Below, in pieces: positions 53,855-64,000 of a stretch of 64,000 nt of DNA. The DNA comes from Blastomyces gilchristii SLH14081 (taxonomy: Eukaryota; Ascomycota; Eurotiomycetes; Onygenales; Ajellomycetaceae), in NCBI RefSeq assembly GCF_000003855.2, contig NW_003101666.1, positions 1,095,129 through 1,159,128 on the forward strand. The letters run 5' to 3'. Both the position numbers and the translations under genes were made by a program. Under the pieces are notes generated by a model. It had not been told where the DNA came from. It saw nothing but the letters and a program-made list of their open reading frames with translations, and made no database searches. Position 1 is the first letter of the stretch, and every line of letters begins with the position of its first letter.

Positions 53855-56800
53855 TTACCGACCCTCCAGGCCCGTGAACCCCTGCGGACCCAGACCATCC
53901 TGCCCGCCTGTGCGGAAATATTCAGCAACTACCCCGAGAGCATAGCAAGTGCCCGCAGCTACGCCGCCTGTCAGCAAAACACGGCGCATGGCTTTGCGCA
54001 GGAATGGACGGCGCTTTTCAATTTTTGGTGGAGGGGGTTGAGCGGAAGAATGTTGCTGTTGCTGCTGTTGCTGTTGCTTTGTGTCTTCAGAATCATATCT
54101 CGGTTGATTTGCTTCATCAGAAACGCGTCGTGTGGACGCTTCTTTACCAACCGGGGTGGTAGATATGCTAACCGGGGCCGCTACCATCCCAGACTCAAAT
54201 TGATCGATAGCTTCCTTTTCAAGTTGTGCTGCCCACGCTGGAGAGTGCAGCATAGCATCCCCGTCAGCATACGTAGCATTAGCACCACTATCGCCTTTCT
54301 TCAATTCGGTGGCATCCGGAATCGCTGTCTTAAAATTACCAGGCACATCTTCACCCCCACCCTCAAACTTCCACCCTCCCACCCTCTTGAAAATGAGAAT
54401 ATCGCCGCCACCGGAAACAATTTCATATCCCTGTGCTTCTAGACGCGGGAAATGGTCAAGGAACCGCGAAGGGTTATTCAGGCGCGAAAGCGCTTCTGTG
54501 GGGTGAAGCTGTTGCGCTATCTCCCCTGAGCCTGTATGGCCAGATGAAATGCCTACGTCCTTCACTTCCATTGTTAGGGAGTCGTACGCTAGGACTCTGT
54601 ATTGAGATTGGTTGGAGCGTGAAGATCGCGAGACATTCTGGCCTAGACGTGCGTTTTTCACACCTTCCTCCCTAATTGATTTTATTTCACCAAGTTCTGT
54701 TAAGAGACAGGCGATGGAGATGTTGATGTTTTTGACATCACTCAGAGTCTCACCAATGTTGGCTATCTGCTTCTCGTACTCTTCTATCGCATTCACCATC
54801 TCCGATGAGGTGGCGGCATTATTGTTCTGGGAACTAGTGTCAACCATTGCCTCCAATGGACGATGATACTCTGTCAAAAGTGCCTTCATCGAATTTGTAG
54901 CCTCTTTGATTTCTCGAAGCTCTCTTGCAACACTAGCAATTTCACTGTGACGGTTCGCGTCGGTAGTTTTTATCCCAAAGACAGGGTGGATCTCATCTTG
55001 TCTGGAGCCGCCAACAGCGGTAGATGTATCACCAACGCTGCCTATGTTACGCATATCAGTAACTTGGCTGCGCTCTGTCCCTCTAGTACTATCGTCGTAA
55101 ACTAGCGAGTTGACTGCTTGCAGTATTGGGTCTGCTGCTAGCCTTGCACTGGGAACAGAATCTTGCACTGTTTCATCATTGCGAGTACCCCTATTATTGT
55201 CCGGGCGAAGTTTCCAGCGCAACTCGTCAACATCCAGGCCACAATCAGCGCCTTGAAGGGCCTCATAAGCGTTTTCGGCATCATTTTGGCGCTCCGCCCG
55301 AGTTACATAAGAGGCGCGGATGTCACTCGCACGCAGTTGATTCACGTCTTCTTTCGTTCCGCTGCCCTCACTGACATCGTACGCTTTTTGGTAAATCTCA
55401 CAGACCGGTGATGCGCTTGGGGCCTCAAGAGCCTCGATATGCCGTAAAAATTCTGAATGAGACATCCCCTCCAATTCCTTTGGAAGGCGCCCAGTATTTT
55501 CAACAGACCTCTTCCATCTAGGGATGAAGCGTTGGTATGATTCCCAGTCAGTGGCTAGGGACGCTTTACCCTCCTCACCAAGTCTGGCAGAACTGGGCTT
55601 CGATGCTTGATTCCTTTCGTCAAGCGTAGCTGTGTTGTTGGATGTAGCTACATTCGTATCAGCTGGCTTCTCTGCCCCGCTCAGGGCTCTCGCATCTGGT
55701 TTGAGGGCATCCTTTGCATCGTCACCGAGGGCTGCTTGTCCCGCGTCGGGTCGACAGGGCTCAACAACTGACCCTTCTGTGTCAAACTTTTCGCCTACAT
55801 CGGTCTGACGTGTCTCAGTTGTAGCATTTTCGGTAGCACTTATTTCACTGGATTCAGACTGCTTGGCTTTGACGGAGCCGGGCTCCTCGAAATTGATGTT
55901 TTGGGATGGTTTGGAATGAGCTTGATCGCTTGTACCATTGGGAGGGATTGCCTCCCCGGAGGCGCGCAGCTCAGGTTCAATGGGGACTAACTCTTCTGTG
56001 TTGATGCTTGGTGTCAGTTTGGAATAGGATTGCTCGTGGCAAGGTTCTACTTCCGCCTCGCCATCTCGCGGGTTTGAAAGGATTATTGGAGAAGAATCAT
56101 CAGTCTCGCTGTCAGTCGTTTTGGTCCTTGTAGGAACCATCCTGCCACTGATGGGATCAAATTCAAATGCAGCTTCTGTCATAAGGTTGGACGATCGCGA
56201 GTGATCCTCGTTGACCTTCATCTCAGGCGACGTCGTAGGAGCTGGTTCTGTTCCTCCATTTGTCGGAGCCTCTCGAGTGTCCTCTGAGGAGCTTGGACGT
56301 TGACTGTGGCTTGTAGGCCTCTCACCGGCAAACAATGACGTATAAAACGATGACCAAAATCCCTCTTTCAAACCAAATGGAAACGGCTGCAACCGCCTCC
56401 CAAATATGAATCCATAAGGATCGTGATTGATAGCTTTTTGAAATTCCTTAAAACGCTGCTCAGACTCTCGTCGCATAGACTCTCCAAATTCGCTCTCTTT
56501 GCTCTCCCAAGAGTCGAAACCGTTTTTCTCTCCAAGGTCCTCGAATCCGTTCTTAGCTCCACCCTCATTCGCCACCCAAGGTTTCCCCCACTCATTCCCT
56601 TTCTTCATACCTTGCCCGAGATCGTCGTATACATCACACCGTCTGTGAAAACGGCTAGCTTGCTTGGGGTCATGGGACTTGGTGCTTCTCCAGCTCTGAT
56701 ATATGTATGGTCGTCGCCGCCCAACATGTCTGATGTATTTGTTGTAGAACGACTGCATTTCCCTTTCTTTCTCCATCAGCCTCCGCAACCTGGATTTCCC

Positions 56801-57004
56801 TTGTGATAACCATTCTGGGTCGTGATGGTGAGACCACCAGAATAGCGATCTCTGCTGGCGTGAGTGGAGATAGGCTGGAGAGCGGAAGGTTTCGGATGTT
56901 AAGGAAATGGCCGGAGCCAGTAGCTGCGGATAGGAGCGTGGGGATACAGACGATATTGGATGCCGGAGAGCACGACGACTCGAGAAAAGAGCTGATGAAG
57001 CCAT
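53855..57004 (-). CDS. Large putative mitochondrial protein with a C-terminal membrane helix, function unknown
   Basis: One uninterrupted frame of 1049 residues. The first 50 residues are Arg/Ser/Ala-rich with few acidic residues (SALFSSRRALRHPISSVSPR), typical of a mitochondrial presequence. A basic segment (about 50-110, including MEKEREMQSFYNKYIRHVGR then RRPYIYQSW) and a long disordered Ser/Glu/Thr-rich middle (about 230-620) follow. Coiled-coil-like stretches occur at about 740-800. A conserved-looking C-terminal block contains RFLDHFPRLEAQGYEIVSGG then GDILIFKRVGGWKFEGG, then a poly-Gln run, basic PFLRKAMRR, one hydrophobic helix (about 1010-1030, VLLTGGVAAGTCYALGVVA) and a short tail. 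I recognise the general type from filamentous fungi but no named family. Confidence 0.8.
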   Translation of the reverse strand: MASSALFSSRRALRHPISSVSPRSYPQLLAPAISLTSETFRSPAYLHSRQQRSLFWWSHHHDPEWLSQGKSRLRRLMEKEREMQSFYNKYIRHVGRRRPYIYQSWRSTKSHDPKQASRFHRRCDVYDDLGQGMKKGNEWGKPWVANEGGAKNGFEDLGEKNGFDSWESKESEFGESMRRESEQRFKEFQKAINHDPYGFIFGRRLQPFPFGLKEGFWSSFYTSLFAGERPTSHSQRPSSSEDTREAPTNGGTEPAPTTSPEMKVNEDHSRSSNLMTEAAFEFDPISGRMVPTRTKTTDSETDDSSPIILSNPRDGEAEVEPCHEQSYSKLTPSINTEELVPIEPELRASGEAIPPNGTSDQAHSKPSQNINFEEPGSVKAKQSESSEISATENATTETRQTDVGEKFDTEGSVVEPCRPDAGQAALGDDAKDALKPDARALSGAEKPADTNVATSNNTATLDERNQASKPSSARLGEEGKASLATDWESYQRFIPRWKRSVENTGRLPKELEGMSHSEFLRHIEALEAPSASPVCEIYQKAYDVSEGSGTKEDVNQLRASDIRASYVTRAERQNDAENAYEALQGADCGLDVDELRWKLRPDNNRGTRNDETVQDSVPSARLAADPILQAVNSLVYDDSTRGTERSQVTDMRNIGSVGDTSTAVGGSRQDEIHPVFGIKTTDANRHSEIASVARELREIKEATNSMKALLTEYHRPLEAMVDTSSQNNNAATSSEMVNAIEEYEKQIANIGETLSDVKNINISIACLLTELGEIKSIREEGVKNARLGQNVSRSSRSNQSQYRVLAYDSLTMEVKDVGISSGHTGSGEIAQQLHPTEALSRLNNPSRFLDHFPRLEAQGYEIVSGGGDILIFKRVGGWKFEGGGEDVPGNFKTAIPDATELKKGDSGANATYADGDAMLHSPAWAAQLEKEAIDQFESGMVAAPVSISTTPVGKEASTRRVSDEANQPRYDSEDTKQQQQQQQQHSSAQPPPPKIEKRRPFLRKAMRRVLLTGGVAAGTCYALGVVAEYFRTGGQDGLGPQGFTGLEGR

Positions 57005-57814
57005 GTTATATTTGTAAGGTAACTTAGTCTGTTGTTTGCTCGAAGCACCAATCAGTCAGTCAAACTAGATGGCTGCGATTCCCACCAGAGAATTGGCATA
57101 GACCATGTCACATTCTTGCCAAACAATAGATGGCTGACCTGTCTCCTCTGTCGTCAACAAGTGATATGATATCACAACTAGGGAGTTGGGGAATCTGGAC
57201 ACGGAGGGGAAAGATGAAGTCGAATGGCGGAACGCGAGGAGAGCTTCCCGGGGATGACATCATCAGGCCCCAACCCCGCTCAGGCAAGGCAAACTCTATA
57301 GTTATATATAAAAGAGAAGATCTGAGAGCAAAAGCCTTCAAACTCAACATTTCACATTTTACCTAAACTTAGTTAACTAGTAGTTCAGCTGTATATGGCA
57401 ACCTTGTGCTTTGTGAATATTTGCACAGGTCAGGAGATTTGCTGAAGATGACCATTAGAATTGTTAACAAGGTGATGGGGAGGCATCATCTAAGCTAGAG
57501 AGGGCGGAATGGAAAGAGGGAAAGGAGTGTAGAAGTGATATAAAATTATGTGAGTAGGGAGAAAAGGAGATCTTCTGGCTTCATCTGTTGTCCCGTATAG
57601 TTGAATCGACAGTTTCCTTCCTCGATATCTATTAGAATAAAACGTAGCTTTGGTTGAACCTAAGCAACAGTTGTGTTTTCATTGTTATTTCCAAGCCTAG
57701 CAAAGTGTTCCTCTAAAATAAGACCAAAAGAAGATAAATGCAGGATGGGGCATCACCACCTTTTAACCTAGATTCTCATTCCACTCATCTATCCATCCAT
57801 TCATCCAAATCTAT
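57005..57814. promoter_or_regulatory. Intergenic region between vps36 and the 1049-residue gene
   Basis: Both neighbours read leftward, so the promoter of the 1049-residue gene lies next to 57004 and the vps36 3' region next to 57815. No further gene is supported. Confidence 0.55.
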
Positions 57815-59936
57815 TCACAACCCTACCTGAAAATTTGAATTCATAGACAGCTGAGAAAAGGATGACCCAAGTCCACCAACAATGCCCATCCCCTCAAAAC
57901 TATCCGTATCAACAATATGATTACACCAAAACCGCAATCCTTCAATACCTTCCTCCCTACAGAGAAATCCCTTATCCTCAGCCATCTCAAGCTCCTCCGC
58001 AGCGACACCAACACTCCACCCAAACCGCTCTGCGGCCTCCTGCGCCGTGACTCCCTTACCATACACGCCCCAATCCCAAGGAACAACCTCCTCAGCCACG
58101 GCTGTAGCCCGTAGTTCCTCAAACCACGCCTTCAACTGCTTAATCGTCTTTTCATCCGTCCAATCAAAACGCTGGACGACAAGCAGCCCGCTCTTGAAGC
58201 GACGCAGACGCACAGGGAGCCTAAGTTTCTCCCACAACTCAGCAGCCTTCTGGAAATCGGACGGACTTACGAGTTCGACTCCGTTGCGGCTACGGTTGAA
58301 TACGGCCCACAGGTCGATTAGACTCATGATACCGCCTTCGCGGCGGAGGATGCCTTTGCGATCATCTGTTAGGTACTCTGCGAGGTTGCGAGAGAGCTCA
58401 GACAGATATAAGGATTCTGAACCGCCGCCGGGGCCTAGCATGTCTTTCGTAGTAGTCATGCCAAGGGCAGCGGCGGATTGCGAGAGGACGGTGTTTGCTT
58501 CAGATGAACCGCCGCTGTTTGACCCAAGGCCAGATTCCGCAGCGAAACTTTCAGCCAGCGCGACAATTTCCTTCGCTGATGCCATTAGCGCTTCAAGGTC
58601 CTCGAAGGCACTGCCAAGCACAACTTGATTGTTCTGTCGGACCTCGAGGCCACGACGCTCGAGCCCCGCAATCCCAACCGCAGGACGTGAGGAACGTTGG
58701 CTGGGGGTGTTGGGATCGCTGCCTGGCATGGAAGATGCGGGGGAAGGGGTACCCCTCGGGACAGGTGGGGCATCATGGAGAATCCATTTTCGTTGGACCA
58801 AGGCACTTCTGAGTCTTTCGTGAAACATCTTCTCACCACCTCGGCGGAAGGATAATTTGACGCTATCGTATACTTCGGTGTTATCTAGGTTGGTGGTTCC
58901 GAAAAATGGGGCTGGTGAACCCGAGCGATCTGGGGTTTGGACGCTGGAAGTGTGATCTAATTTTTTCAGGGGTGCACCACATATTTCACATTCTAATAAG
59001 GAAGGGTGGTTTGCAAAGGTACATCTTGGGCAAGCAATCCCTGAATTGGCTGACGAAGAAGTAGGAATGTGGGAAGGGTTGAAGGGGAATAGCGAATCTC
59101 CGTTCCTTCCAGGTCTACTCAAATTATGTTGGCTTCCTAATGACGAAGCAAGTGTTGAAGAGGAAGTGCTGGACGCTCCATGGCTAGGTACAGACGCAGA
59201 TGCAGATGAAATTGCCGCTTTCAAAATTGTGGTAAAGGGAGGTTTTATACCGCAAGCCAGGCATGGTGGCAGCGCCATCGAGGCATTCGCGGTTGCAGGA
59301 TCAAAGTTCGAAGGCAGAGAGTTTGAGTATGTGCATATAGGGCAAACCCATGTTGCACTAGAGATCCTCGCAGCAGAGGCATTTTGTGAGTGAAACGGAC
59401 TGCCACTCCGGGCAAGCGGAGAAGATGGGATTCCTGGTGAGCCAGACTTCGTTCCTTGTGGAGTAACCGAATCTCCAGGGGAGTTACGGTTTTGACCAAG
59501 GCCCCGTTTTGATTGTTTGGGGTATATCGTTATTTTAGGTGACGATTTCAAGAAACCTGCCTGTGAAGTTGCTAAAAGTCAGAGATTGCGTACCATGTTA
59601 ACCATCGGATTTGGAAGATGTTCGGACCTGATATTCAACGCGATCCACATATTTCAACTCCAGCGCAACGGAGTATTTTCGAGGCTGGTCGTCGTCGACA
59701 TAGCATATCCGATGCGACGTGAGATAGGCATGGCCAGACTGGTAATTTGGGATCTTGTATTTCCTACATGTGGAGGTACCGGGTTAATTGATCGCGCCGG
59801 GGATTTCGTTTCTCAGTAGGATTTTGCAGACTTACCCTTCATACAACCCTACCTGATCCTGCACAAAGAGAAGAGTCTCATCTGGTAACAGTGACGGGCG
59901 GAGGGCAGTGGTAAGATCCAGCGCGTTGAAGAACAT
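57815..59936 (-). CDS. vps36: ESCRT-II subunit Vps36
   Basis: Vps36 binds ubiquitinated cargo and phosphoinositides on endosomes for multivesicular-body sorting. Three exons, 59936-59836, 59763-59628 and 59560-57815, give 660 residues. The N-terminal GLUE/PH domain is split as in yeast: LLPDETLLFVQDQVGLYEG joined to KYKIPNYQSGHAYLTSHRIC, then YQ joined to AGFLKSSPKITIYP. Two NZF-type zinc fingers are inserted: WVCPICTYSN with a distant CLAC (about 150-182), and ACPRCTFANHPSLLECEIC (about 254-273). The second GLUE half VKLSFRRGGEKMFHERLRSA follows. The C-terminal EAP30 winged-helix region runs from about 400 (AYGKGVTAQEAAERFG-like segment near 580). Intron 2 (67 nt) uses a weak GTCCGA donor but its phase and homology are correct. 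It is divergent from thp3. Confidence 0.93.
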
Positions 59937-60479
59937 CTAGCCGGGTTTTGGTAAGGATGGGAGCAAATGCATCATCATTGGCCTCGCCAAATGCAATTAC
60001 ACCATCGTATCAGTGGAAAAGAGGAGAGTGGCTAATGTTTTCTCAACCGCTCCGAGGCTTACTTGCTGTTGTTATCATCTTGTAATTGTCATTATCATAC
60101 GTCGTCGTCGTCGTCTTCTGGTTGGTAGCAAGCTGGAAGCGGAAAGCAAGGCACGAACGAGATAAGTTAACGATTAGATAAGCGCTCCTCCACTTACATA
60201 ACCAACCACGTGCTCCTGCCCGAACCAGCATGCTAAGCGAATCCGCCTCACTTTGAACGCCGCGAGTTCTCATCTCCAACAACTCACCAACATCAACCTC
60301 TGTAGGACCCCTCATCTATATCTACACTCCATCCCGCTCTCTTTTTTTTCTCTGTTTTTCTCTGAAGGAAAGAAAAGGTATTCACTGTGTATTCCTTGAC
60401 TTCCTTCCGCTCGTAGTTTCTTCGATCGCCTGTCAACTTGTTACAACTTTTGCCGCTGGACAATCAGTCCTTTTTCACC
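59937..60479. promoter_or_regulatory. Divergent promoter region between vps36 and thp3
   Basis: 543 bp between the two start codons. A GTC/GTT-type repeat (about 60102-60117) and a CT-rich tract (60331-60360) upstream of thp3 are visible. No specific factor site is assigned. Confidence 0.55.
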
Positions 60480-62223
60480 ATGAGTACAGCTCCACCACCA
60501 TGGCGAGCAACTGCTGCGCCTGCTTATTCATCAAATGGTAAGTCTTTGGCTCCAGCTTATTTCTTGTGATGAAATATAGCATTTCATGGCGTGGCTAATG
60601 AGATCATATGTTCTAGCTTCGCCAGCGTACATTCCTGTCCAAGCACGCCGGAGCCTCGCCCACCATGCTCCTGAACCTACCACCGTCGCGAAAACAGAGT
60701 CAAGAGAGCTATCATCGCCGAAATCAACAGATCCCAAGGCCGGGAAGTCGAAAATTGACTGGCCTCCGGCTGTTCGCCAATATGTCCAACGCAGCTTCGT
60801 CCCTGAGTTCCAAATCGCGAGCGTCAGTCGGATGGACATGGAGCAAAAGCTCAAGCAAGTTATCACCGAAGCCGCTGAAAGTGGTAACCTTCACAATGTT
60901 GATTGGGAGAACTTGCCGTTGCCGCAACAAATGATTCAGAATGAGCGAAATAAGATTCTCACTTCTGCTTCTGTTGCTTCCTTGCAATCGTCATGGTCTG
61001 CGAAGTCGCAAGAACTTCGTCAGCAGAAACAAGAGAAAGCGAAGGAAGAATCTCCAAACAAGAGGAAGTCGTCAGAATTCAGCGCAGAAGATGACGAGGC
61101 GGAACATATTCCACCTTGGAGAAAAACTAACACACGCAATGGCTTTGAAGACCGTATTAGTTACCCTTCCACAACTGATAAGCGACGACGGATAGATAGC
61201 AACAACTCTAACAGCAACAGCAAAAATACAAGTAAGTTCAAAAATAACCTGGAGCTGCGGAAACGACGCTTTGAGGATTTGCGTTCAGGTTACCAGTCTC
61301 CTCAGACTGGGAGCTCCTCCCGCGATGAATCACCGGATGTGGGTGGAGGACCTGTCATCGGACGGTGCCAAATGTTGGAGAAAAATTATTTCCGATTGAC
61401 TTCGGCCCCCAATCCTGATACTGTTCGTCCTTTGCCCGTGCTGAAAAAGATGCTCGATTTATTGAAGAAAAAGTGGCGTCTCGAGAATAACTATACCTAT
61501 GTTTGCGATCAGTTTAAGTCTATGCGCCAGGATTTGACCGTCCAGCACATCAAAAATGAGTTTACAGTGAACGTGTACGAGATACACGCCAGGATTGCTT
61601 TAGAAAAAGGGGACCTTGGTGAGTATAATCAATGCCAGACGCAACTGCGAGCATTGTATTCGCAAAATCTTGGAGGACATCCCATGGAATTTATGGCCTA
61701 TCGCATTCTCTATTTTATCCATACCCGCAATCAGACGGCCATCAACGACGCTTTGGCAGATCTAACCCCTGCAGACAAACTGGATCCTGCTGTGAAGCAT
61801 GCCCTTGATGTTCGATCAGCTCTAGCATTGGGGAATTACCATAGATTCTTTCAACTTTATCTGGATACGCCGAACATGGGAGCATACCTTATGGACATGT
61901 TTGTTGACCGCGAGCGTCTTGCGGCACTTGCGTGTATTTGTAGAGCGTGAGTAATCCTGTTATTCCTCCAAAGCTGAAAAGCTCATGCTAATCTAACCAT
62001 TGCAATTAGGTATAAACCTGAGGTGAAGATAAGATTTATTACTGAAGAACTTGGTTTTGAGTCCGATGAACAGGCCGCCCGATTTATATTGGACCATGCT
62101 CCAGAGGATTTGCTCCAGGAAAAACCTGATGGGGTTAAGCTCCTTACCGGGAAAGCCGGGCAGGTTTTCGAACTGGCTAAAGCGGAAGCTCACAAAGTGG
62201 TCGATATAAAAGGGCAGATCTAA
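60480..62223 (+). CDS. thp3: SAC3/GANP-domain protein Thp3 (LENG8 family)
   Basis: Thp3 pairs with Csn12 in yeast and acts in transcription elongation and mRNA maturation. Three exons, 60480-60537, 60617-61946 and 62010-62223, give 533 residues. The start context is CACCATGAG. The N-terminal part is charged and disordered, with WPPAVRQYVQRSFVPEFQ and a Lys/Arg/Glu segment including RKRRFEDLRSGYQS. The SAC3 domain covers about residues 290-500: VIGRCQMLEKNYFRLTSAPN, VRPLPVLKKMLDLL, YVCDQFKSMRQDLTVQHIKN, VNVYEIHARIALEKGDLGEY and GHPMEFMAYRILYF. A C-terminal winged-helix segment, ITEELGFESDEQAARFI, comes from exon 3. Introns are 79 and 63 nt, with GTAAGT and GTGAGT donors. Confidence 0.93.
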
Positions 62224-63190
62224 CCAACCCGCTTGATCCTTCCTAAAGCAAGGATTTCTCCATTGTTCAGTTCATGACGCACCGCCACCCCCTTCCAACT
62301 TCCATTCTTGTTTCGCACATTCCGTCTTCTATTGGGCCGTATCCCGACCTATACACAGGTCAAATCGTCCATCGTATTTCTATTTCTTCTCTTACCTACT
62401 TCTGCGGCTTGTCATCGCCGTGGATTTCTTTTCTTTTTTTCACTTTTTCTTGTCTTCTAATTTTCTCTATCTTACACTCCGTGTCTCTCGAAGCCTATAT
62501 CCATCCCTCGTGCATATATTTTAACCCTAAGCCTATCCATGGATTATCGCCATACTGTTACATCTGACGATCGATCGGTTATGCATTTGGGACACGCGAC
62601 CTCACGGAAATCTTTTGCGTTTTTCGTTTTATGTTTTTCACCAGGCTATCGGCACTTTTGGGTACCCAATATACCCTTCAATCGAATCCTAACAGTTTCT
62701 CTTCATTCGGATTTCGCATGATTTTTATATAATACCGCTTTCTTACCGGAGTTAGGCGCTCGGGGTGCTTGGGGTGTATCGAGTGGGTGGTCGTTACTGA
62801 CTTTTCATTTCTCTGGCGAGCTTTTCCGGTGCCTGCATTTCGTGGCGGGAGTGCTTTGGGTCTCGAGATAACCAACTTTATTTCTGTATATTTTCCTCTG
62901 ATTCACTGAAAACTTTTTTTATATATATCTATATATATAATACTAAGGAGCTTATTATTTTCAAGAATTGAATATCTCAAATATACAACTGTGGCCCGTG
63001 TTGAGTCATTTCATTTGAGTAAAACCTTTGGTTCTAGATTGAGTAAGACGTATGATGATAAGAAATACACATGCTTTCACTAGCCTCATCACTTCTGTAG
63101 TTGAATGCATCTCATCACAGTGTAATTATCATCACAACACAATTTTTCATCAAGAATGTAACTTTAATATCTTGATATATTAAAATTACT
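62224..63190. other. 3' flank of thp3 grading into AT-rich DNA
   Basis: The first few hundred bases are T-rich on the plus strand, consistent with a thp3 3' UTR. From about 62880 composition becomes strongly AT-rich towards the transposon relic. No gene is supported. Confidence 0.55.
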
Positions 63191-63199
63191 TTTTTTATT

Positions 63200-64000
63200 T
63201 ATTAAAAAAAATTATCTATGTCGGATTCCCTCTCTACAGGCCGACTGCTTTCACCTAAGCAAGGTGTTCGCTGATCACTTGGCAAACGCCTGCCACACAT
63301 AAAAGGCCGCATAACTGTGCCATGCTTACTTACTCTCTCTAGTGAGTGTGCCACAGTGTATGGAAAACCACACTGTACAGAAAATATTATCAATATCTTC
63401 ATTCTTCATCTTCAAATAATCATCATTAATTATAATCATGTCTAAATCTTTTAATTACACTGAGAAGCAGTTGTAAAGAGCTGTTAACATATATAAAAGT
63501 AATTCAAAATTAAAAATCATATCTCTGTTATGAGAATTCAAAGTCTCATATACTATCTTATATGAGAGAATTAATAGAAAGAAATCAAGAACTATAAGAG
63601 TTTCACTGAATAGAGTATTGAATAACAGTCAGAAAGAGATAATTAAGATATAGATTTATCAGTTAAATATTAATTTTTATCTATTTATTATCAAGTATAT
63701 TGAAGCTGCTATGAACTACATGTTAAGATAGTATTATACAGATTCAGAGACTGCATCTTTTATAGTAAGCAAGATATGAGTATATCAATTCATCAAACAT
63801 CTGTCAGATTATAAACAGATCAAGCAAAAGCTTATGAATTTAAAACAGATATCTTGTGAGAATATAAGCTTTATTATTAACTGATTTAATTGATATGAAG
63901 CTATCTTCAATTAATATTATTATTTTTACTGCAATATCTACAACTTTGATGAGATTGAATTTCAAGAAGAAGAAGAACATAAATAGTGAATTATAACTCT
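63200..64000 (+). mobile_element. RIP-degraded Fot1/pogo-type DNA transposon, truncated by window end
   Basis: From ATG 63438 the plus strand reads MSKSFNYTEKQL then stop, and continues in the same frame to the window end. It shows the helix-turn-helix layout of Tc1/mariner-pogo transposases: NSKLKIISLL, an SYTILYERINRKKSRT equivalent of VxxTTLxxRxxGxxSR, and NNSQKEIIKI. Near 63935-63961 it gives IYNFDEIEF, matching the DIYNFDETGF motif that carries the first catalytic Asp of the DDE domain in Fot1/Pot2 elements. About nine in-frame TAA/TAG/TGA codons and very high AT content fit C-to-T mutation of CAA, CAG and CGA codons. The 5' boundary near 63200 is estimated from the return of less AT-rich sequence. 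Confidence 0.8.

Noticed and set aside
1..64000. CRISPR array, bacterial operons, rRNA genes or integrated virus
   Set aside because: No spaced direct repeats, no polycistronic gene order, no rRNA-like sequence and no viral hallmark frame was seen.

Overview
This window looks like chromosomal DNA from a filamentous ascomycete. The best fit is Eurotiomycetes, probably Onygenales (the dimorphic-mould lineage). The evidence is short 60-160 nt introns with GTAAGT/GTGAGT donors and CTAAC-type branch points, eukaryotic housekeeping genes, pyrimidine-rich promoters, long simple-sequence intergenic regions, and AT-rich transposon relics whose stop codons fit repeat-induced point mutation (RIP, C-to-T). 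The species call is inference; no database search was possible.

Layout, left to right. 28-221 (-): first exon of a gene cut by the left edge, possibly a Zn2Cys6 regulator. 4234-7686 (-): mcd4, GPI-anchor ethanolamine-phosphate transferase 1. 8360-10228 (-): pcs1/csm1-type monopolin subunit, divergent from msp1 (10626-11994, +), an outer-mitochondrial AAA ATPase. 12794-14432 (+): cystathionine beta-lyase. About 15060-15490 (-): a broken MFS transporter. 16814-17920 (+): conserved fungal membrane protein. 18605-18676 (-): tRNA-Thr(AGU). 19308-20448 (-): MTP18/MTFP1-like protein, divergent from 21072-21608 (+): ATP synthase subunit K. 22426-23840 (-): isopenicillin-N-acyltransferase-like C45 hydrolase. 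26034-26579 (+): AcpS-type phosphopantetheinyl transferase. About 27601-28480 (-): PDR-type ABC transporter pseudogene. 30090-31363 (+): histidinol phosphatase. 36819-38144 (+): FKBP12, six exons. 40978-43131 (-): Msb2-like signalling mucin. 45.4-51.9 kb: accessory tract with AT-rich DNA, an orphan promoter-like island, a Myb/SANT relic and an Aim9-like kinase pseudogene. 53855-57004 (-): 1049-residue putative mitochondrial protein. 57815-59936 (-): vps36 (ESCRT-II), divergent from 60480-62223 (+): thp3/SAC3-domain protein. 63.2-64.0 kb: Fot1/pogo-like transposase relic running off the right edge.

The intact genes are mostly housekeeping, with a loose excess of mitochondrial functions (msp1, MTP18-like, atp19, AcpS-type transferase, possibly the 16.8 kb and 53.8 kb proteins). 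They are not an operon or an obvious metabolic cluster. Exon boundaries were worked out by hand from splice signals and reading phase, and every multi-exon model given here closes in frame.

I found no convincing new biological system. The most interesting material is a layer of decayed genes between the housekeeping genes (MFS, ABC, Aim9-like, Myb-like, pogo), a stand-alone penicillin-acyltransferase-type enzyme, a stop-free in-frame intron in mcd4, a dispersed TACGGAGTA-type motif, and a 2.8 kb convergent intergenic region whose T-richness switches strand in the middle.
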